A DNA stretch of 64,000 bases from Bdellovibrionales bacterium (GTDB lineage Bacteria; Bdellovibrionota; Bdellovibrionia; Bdellovibrionales; UBA1609): contig JADJVA010000020.1 in the NCBI GenBank assembly GCA_016716765.1, positions 930,001-994,000 of the forward strand. Direction: 5' to 3'. A model generated the notes under the pieces. The model was not told the DNA's origin and made no database searches. It saw only the letters and a program-made list of their open reading frames with translations. Position 1 is the stretch's first letter. Each line of letters starts with the position of its first letter. Both the position numbers and the translations under genes were made by a program. Positions 60,030-64,000 of this stretch are shown one piece after another.

Positions 60030-60698
60030 ATGAATGTGCTTTTAGTTGAAGATGATCCAGCTTTAGCTCGAGGAATCCAAGTCATTTTAGAGATTGAGGG
60101 CTACCGGACCTTCTGGGCGTCCAATTTAAAATCAGCTTACGAAATTAATGAAGGAGAAAAATTAGGACTTGTCATACTCGACCTAGGGCTTGCGGATGGC
60201 AGTGGATTTGATTTTTTGACTAAAGTCCGAGAATCTGGCTCACGACTGCCGATCATTGTACTCACCGCAAAGACAGATGAAGACTCGATCGTTGAAGGAC
60301 TTCAGCGCGGGGCTAATGATTATATGAAAAAGCCCTTTGGCAACCGGGAACTTTTGGCGCGAATCAAAGCTATTCTTAGGGAGCCGCAGTTAAGGGAAAA
60401 TCAATTTCGCTTTGGTGATCTTCTTCTCTTGGTTGACCAACGAGTTGTAAAATATAAGGAAAAATTAATTGAAGTCAACCGACGCGAATTTGATATCCTT
60501 CTGTTTTTAGTTCAGCGTGCAAATACGATTGTTAATCGTGAAATCCTGCTTCAAGCTATGGACAAAGATGGTCAGATTTTTGATCGCACAATAGATTCGC
60601 ACATCAGCCATCTTAGATCTCGATTCCGTAGTGCTAACATATCAACAATTAAAATTTCATCTGTCTATGGTCTCGGATATAGATTGGAAAAAGTATGA
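60030..60698 (+). CDS. OmpR-family response regulator
   Basis: 222 residues from the ATG at 60030, with AGGA nine bases before; ATGs at 59994 and 60021 are in frame but add a basic extension not seen in the family. The receiver has VEDD, phosphoacceptor Asp51 in VILDLGLADGSGF, Thr in VLTAK and Lys in KKPF. The winged helix shows VNRREFDILLFL and DRTIDSHISHLRSRF, VYGLGYRL. It overlaps the kinase start in ATGA. Confidence 0.9.
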   Translation: MNVLLVEDDPALARGIQVILEIEGYRTFWASNLKSAYEINEGEKLGLVILDLGLADGSGFDFLTKVRESGSRLPIIVLTAKTDEDSIVEGLQRGANDYMKKPFGNRELLARIKAILREPQLRENQFRFGDLLLLVDQRVVKYKEKLIEVNRREFDILLFLVQRANTIVNREILLQAMDKDGQIFDRTIDSHISHLRSRFRSANISTIKISSVYGLGYRLEKV

Positions 60699-62179
60699 TT
60701 CGCAACAAGATATTTCAAAAATATTTTCTGTTAGCATTTTCTTTGTTGGCTATATTTGTCGTTCTAGGTTTTATCTTCAATGGCGTTCTTATAAAATTGA
60801 TGATACCAAGTCGAGAAATGGTCCCCCCAACCTTTATTGCCAAAATTATTGACAGAATTAACCCCTTAAACAAAGTGGACGCCATTAAAGAATTGCCTTC
60901 ATGGCAGGGTGATATGCCTGGACCACAATTGGTCTTATTAAATGAAAATGGCGATGTGTTATATCCAGATGGGTACCAGCGAGATTTCAATTGGCAAGAA
61001 ACAATAAAGCCAGAACAAGTTTATGATTTTACTTATATTGGGAAAGAAAATGAGCGAAGGTCGTCCCCCTCGATGTTTTTGACGGGAATTCCTTTGCCCG
61101 GCATGGGACCTGGCGGACCACGCGAAATGCAATCGGCCTTAGTTCGGCTCAGCGGCAGTTCTCCTCAGTTTCTACTTATCAATCCGCCATCATTTCCTCA
61201 TGAGGATCGCCCTGCTTTTCTTCCATTTATCGGTTTAGCATCGTTAGTTCTATCTCTACTATTAGGAATTGGTGCAACAATTGCGATTATTTATAACTCA
61301 GTCAACAGAAGCGTGATTGTTGCGGATAATGTCATTTCGGAACTTCACAATGGAAATTTAAAGGCGCGCTTCCCAATTGGCAGGAAAGATGAGTTTGGTC
61401 AGGCCATGATGAGATTTAACTTCATGGCAGATGAAATTGAAAAGCTAGTGACCAATTTGCGAAACGTTGAACAAGCCCGAACAAAACTCCTTCAGGAACT
61501 TGCGCATGACTTGAGAACACCAATTGCGTCACTTAGAAGTCTGATGGAAACACTCGATTCGGATCGAAGCAGCCTTGATCCTCAGGTGCAACAGGAGCTA
61601 ATGACACTATCCTTAAAAGAAATAGATTATTTTGGTCGCCTTGTCGAAGATCTATTGTTCCTGGCTCAAGTGAACGAACCAGCCTATCAGAGGAAAGGCC
61701 AATCGCTTAATTTATCCGAAATTCTTGCGGAGGAAGCTGATGATTGCCTCCATCGATATGAACATCAAGGCAAGAATGTAGTTCTCGATGAAGATATTAA
61801 GGATAAGAACATTTGTTTGGTTGGAGACAGTGCCCTGATTCGTAGGTTATTCAGAAACGCACTCGAAAATGCATTTTCATTCTCCAAATTCAAAGTTTCT
61901 GTCATGGCAGAATTGTCTGATTCCGGTCGAGTTCATATTACAATTGAAGATGATGGACCTGGTTTTAGCCAAGACAGTCTTAATTCATTTGGATATCGAA
62001 GAGTAACACGCAAAGTAGATAATAAACCAAATGGACGTCTGTCCGTAGGCCTTGGTTCAGTTGTTATGAAGACTATTTGCGATGCCCATCGCGGCACGAT
62101 TGAGGTTTCCAATGCCATTGACTCAGAAAATCAGATCATGGGTGCAAAGATTAATATATCATTGCCTCAGCGGACTTGA
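60695..62179 (+). CDS. Sensor histidine kinase with extracytoplasmic sensor and HAMP
   Basis: 494 residues. Membrane helices at about 8-33 and 176-202 enclose a periplasmic sensor of some 140 residues with a Met/Gly/Pro-rich stretch (SMFLTGIPLPGMGPGGPREM). HAMP follows (about 203-255), then the H-box LAHDLRTPIASL with His271, N-box NALENAF, G1 EDDGPGF and G2 SVGLGSVV. With the regulator it forms a two-component system. The Met motifs facing the periplasm and the Met-rich exported protein upstream suggest a shared metal (possibly Cu) or envelope signal; this is inference. Confidence 0.88.
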   Translation: MIRNKIFQKYFLLAFSLLAIFVVLGFIFNGVLIKLMIPSREMVPPTFIAKIIDRINPLNKVDAIKELPSWQGDMPGPQLVLLNENGDVLYPDGYQRDFNWQETIKPEQVYDFTYIGKENERRSSPSMFLTGIPLPGMGPGGPREMQSALVRLSGSSPQFLLINPPSFPHEDRPAFLPFIGLASLVLSLLLGIGATIAIIYNSVNRSVIVADNVISELHNGNLKARFPIGRKDEFGQAMMRFNFMADEIEKLVTNLRNVEQARTKLLQELAHDLRTPIASLRSLMETLDSDRSSLDPQVQQELMTLSLKEIDYFGRLVEDLLFLAQVNEPAYQRKGQSLNLSEILAEEADDCLHRYEHQGKNVVLDEDIKDKNICLVGDSALIRRLFRNALENAFSFSKFKVSVMAELSDSGRVHITIEDDGPGFSQDSLNSFGYRRVTRKVDNKPNGRLSVGLGSVVMKTICDAHRGTIEVSNAIDSENQIMGAKINISLPQRT

Positions 62180-62612
62180 TTTGCTCGATCTGGCCTAAAC
62201 GCGACAATAACTTGAGGGACGTTGAGGCTGCTCGAGTTTGTCGCGAAGATAGTACACTGCATTACCCCAGCCAGGGACTGACTTCGCGATCCGAAAGCAG
62301 ACTTTTGAGACAGAATCTGGGATTAGAGATACCCCTATGATTGCAAGCTGAGGACTTACGCGGCAAACTCCGAAGCTATGCCGCTACGCTTCTCTTTCTA
62401 ACCGTCTACAAATCTCTGAAATTTCTCTCTAGGCAAAAAGTCAATTTACATGGTTCAGAGAATAGGAACGACACGAAACGGTTTTCAGCTGGTTAAGTGT
62501 TGTGCACGATTCTTGCTTTGGAGGTTCCCTTTAATCCAATCTTCTCGCTCCCGCTAGGGCAATCAAGTTCAATGGATATTGGAATGGTGCTAAAAGCAAA
62601 AAGGAAAAACAT
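62180..62612. other. Intergenic region with an 8-bp inverted repeat, no supported gene
   Basis: About 430 bases. TCGCGAAG at 62241-62248 faces CTTCGCGA at 62282-62289 over a 33-base loop. No open frame of note, promoter or T-run was found. The base composition and irregular character resemble non-coding accessory DNA. Confidence 0.4.
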
Positions 62613-63860
62613 ATGAAAAACTACTTAGTCGTTATTTTAGGGCTGATTGCAACCTCATCGGCAATAGCAAATCCGATCGATTATTCAAGTTTATCGAAGA
62701 GATTCACTCGATTTCAAGATTCAAAACCTAAAGATTCAGCACCTAAGAAGTTAGTGGCTCCACCTGACGATCGCGTTGATTTGAACGAAAATTTCTTAAA
62801 TCGAGACTATTTTTCGTCTGACGAATTGGTTTGGACCCAACCACTTCAGTATCTATTAAATCACATTCAAGAGTCAGTCACACTTCCTCAGACCGTTTTG
62901 CGCACTTTCATCTCAGTAGCGGAAAAATCACTCAAGCCTAAAGAAAACAATTATCCGATATCTCTAGATTCTTACCCTGAAGATTCCATATCTAGAACGT
63001 TTATTCAAGAGAGCATCTCTGCAGCTTTCTACTACCTTAAAGGATATTACCAGTTGCCGCACAGGATGCTCAGGCTTCTTTCCGATAGCTCTGAGAGAGT
63101 ATCCCCACGGGTTTTGAGTGAAGTCCTAAGCGATTCATGGCACGAACGAGGAACTATTCAGGTTCTACTTGGAGATGAGGGAGCTAGTGGGGTTAGCAGT
63201 CTCGTCACTGAATATGCCAAAGCGAGTGAACGTCAACTTGTGCAAATTCATCCGAGGTGGAATTCTGATATCAGCGATTTAGCGGGGGAAATTCAGAGCC
63301 ATGTTCGTCAGGGAAATGCTCCTATTCTATTTTTTGACCAACTGGGAAGACATCCTGCTGAGGTGCTTGAAGCGGTGGCAGCCTTGACCGAAAATCGAGC
63401 TCTCATTGGAAATGCCAGCTTGATCGTCTCCTTCAAGCCAGATGCCTTCAATATGAACAATAGTCATATTAAAAGAATAGTTTCTAGCTCAGAAGCTGTT
63501 CACATTGTAGGTCATCCAAGATCTTGGCATTATTATGCAGATTTCATTCAAATCAATCTGCCGGCCGCCTTGAATCAGATCGCTAGAAGAAATGATCACG
63601 CTAAAAATCTAAGCTTGATTAATGAGGGATTGATCGTAACTGAACTTGCAAAGGCCGCATGGGAACTCCAAGAGGCTACAGGACGTTCGACTTTTAGAGA
63701 TCTGCAGTTGGCTCTCCGTAGTTTAGACCCTCAGGGATTTTTTGATAGTAAATGTGGGGGTATATTGAGATTCGCACTGTATCCCCAACACAATTTTGAT
63801 CAAGCGGTAAGGCGATACAAAAGTGCGGTTCAAAAATCACTAGGAAACGGAATAGACTGA
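62613..63860 (+). CDS. Exported AAA+-like protein with degenerate Walker A
   Basis: 415 residues with a signal peptide (MKNYLVVILGLIATSSAIA). The centre looks like an AAA+ fold: IQVLLGDEGASGVSSLVTEYAKASERQLVQIHP, where the loop G-x-x-G-x-x-G occurs but Lys is replaced by Val, then APILFFDQLGRHPAEVLEAV in the position of Walker B and its sensor helix. VSFKPDAFNMNNSHIKRIVSS and HPRSWHYYADFIQINL resemble later strands. The export signal places it in the periplasm, where ATP is scarce, so it may be a pseudo-ATPase like torsins. The N-terminal 90 residues and C-terminal 90 residues match nothing known to me. Confidence 0.5.
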   Translation: MKNYLVVILGLIATSSAIANPIDYSSLSKRFTRFQDSKPKDSAPKKLVAPPDDRVDLNENFLNRDYFSSDELVWTQPLQYLLNHIQESVTLPQTVLRTFISVAEKSLKPKENNYPISLDSYPEDSISRTFIQESISAAFYYLKGYYQLPHRMLRLLSDSSERVSPRVLSEVLSDSWHERGTIQVLLGDEGASGVSSLVTEYAKASERQLVQIHPRWNSDISDLAGEIQSHVRQGNAPILFFDQLGRHPAEVLEAVAALTENRALIGNASLIVSFKPDAFNMNNSHIKRIVSSSEAVHIVGHPRSWHYYADFIQINLPAALNQIARRNDHAKNLSLINEGLIVTELAKAAWELQEATGRSTFRDLQLALRSLDPQGFFDSKCGGILRFALYPQHNFDQAVRRYKSAVQKSLGNGID

Positions 63861-63896
63861 GTTTCGACAAAAAAACTTGTATTCGCTCGAGTCGCT

Positions 63897-64000
63897 CTAC
63901 CTCAATCTGTTCCAAAAGTAAGTGTATTCCATGGCCATCACATGGGCTGTCTCTTCCAGGTTTGCTCGGCCCGCATGCCCTCCGTTGATATTCTCATAAT
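63897..64000 (-). CDS. Prolyl oligopeptidase family serine peptidase, C-terminal end only
   Basis: The minus-strand frame runs from the window edge to a TAG at 63897. The 33 visible residues include YENINGGHAGRANLEETAHV and a second part ending in an aromatic-rich stretch (EYTYFWNRL). The GGHAG with the catalytic His, and the aromatic final helix (E-Y-T-x-x-W), are typical of the C-terminus of S9 prolyl oligopeptidases. The rest of the gene, including the Ser and Asp of the triad, is outside the window. Confidence 0.75.
   Translation of the reverse strand, partial: YENINGGHAGRANLEETAHVMAMEYTYFWNRLR

Overview
The window looks like a chromosomal piece of a didermic bacterium of moderate GC content (estimated by eye). 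It is probably a member of the Bdellovibrionota or a neighbouring delta-proteobacterial lineage. The supporting signs are: two decayed genes that resemble the TIGR02147 regulator family (common in Bdellovibrio and Fibrobacter); an EF-G with the AHIDSGKTT P-loop typical of the spdEFG1/mitochondrial EFG1 type; tandem outer-membrane proteins that begin TKSRLEAL after the signal peptide; and a PilT ATPase with a separate PilZ-like protein. This assignment is inference from protein character, not from a search.

Layout. 1-8.6 kb: the end of a metal ABC permease, assorted envelope and metabolic genes, a multi-step phosphorelay (hybrid kinase, lone receiver, OmpR-type regulator), a macro-domain protein and a broken SDR remnant. 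8.6-23.2 kb: one long minus-strand operon, a fermentation and hydrogen module. Read 5'->3' it encodes a CoA-transferase, the four subunits of a group 3b NADP-linked [NiFe] hydrogenase with a cyclic-nucleotide-binding-domain protein inserted, a maturation protease, HypA-like, HypF, HypC, HypD and HypE, then pyruvate formate-lyase and its activase. 23.2-25.9 kb: a MarR regulator and a divergent NADP/F420-type oxidoreductase around a 46-bp perfect palindrome, then a CPA2 antiporter. 26.1-34.7 kb: a compact eight-gene plus-strand cluster joining three putative acyltransferases (two GNAT-like, one condensation/CAT-like with HxxxDG), an outer-membrane barrel, a LolCDE/MacB-like ABC transporter (one ATPase, two permeases) and a LolA-like periplasmic protein. 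It has the shape of an unrecognised acylated-product synthesis and envelope-export system. 34.9-50.3 kb: mostly core genes (ppc, tag, two tRNA-Arg genes, pilT, aat, recQ, fusA, dcd, a CNNM-like protein, cutA, pyrE). 50.4-64 kb: accessory DNA with signs of decay: a RelE-type toxin behind a frameshifted antitoxin, tandem outer-membrane paralogues between two broken TIGR02147-like genes, an ArsR/AHSA1 pair whose second gene is truncated by a junction, Cys-rich and Met/Gly-repeat exported proteins beside a two-component system, a secreted AAA+-like protein without a Walker A lysine, and at the edge the C-terminus of a prolyl oligopeptidase.

How the parts fit. In the 8.6-23.2 kb operon pyruvate would be split to acetyl-CoA and formate, acetyl-CoA exchanged or hydrolysed by the CoA-transferase, and reducing power balanced through NADP(H) and H2. 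This implies a facultatively anaerobic, fermentative life stage. In the 26-34.7 kb cluster the acyltransferases would make a product that the ABC/LolA/barrel genes carry across the envelope; the product is unknown.
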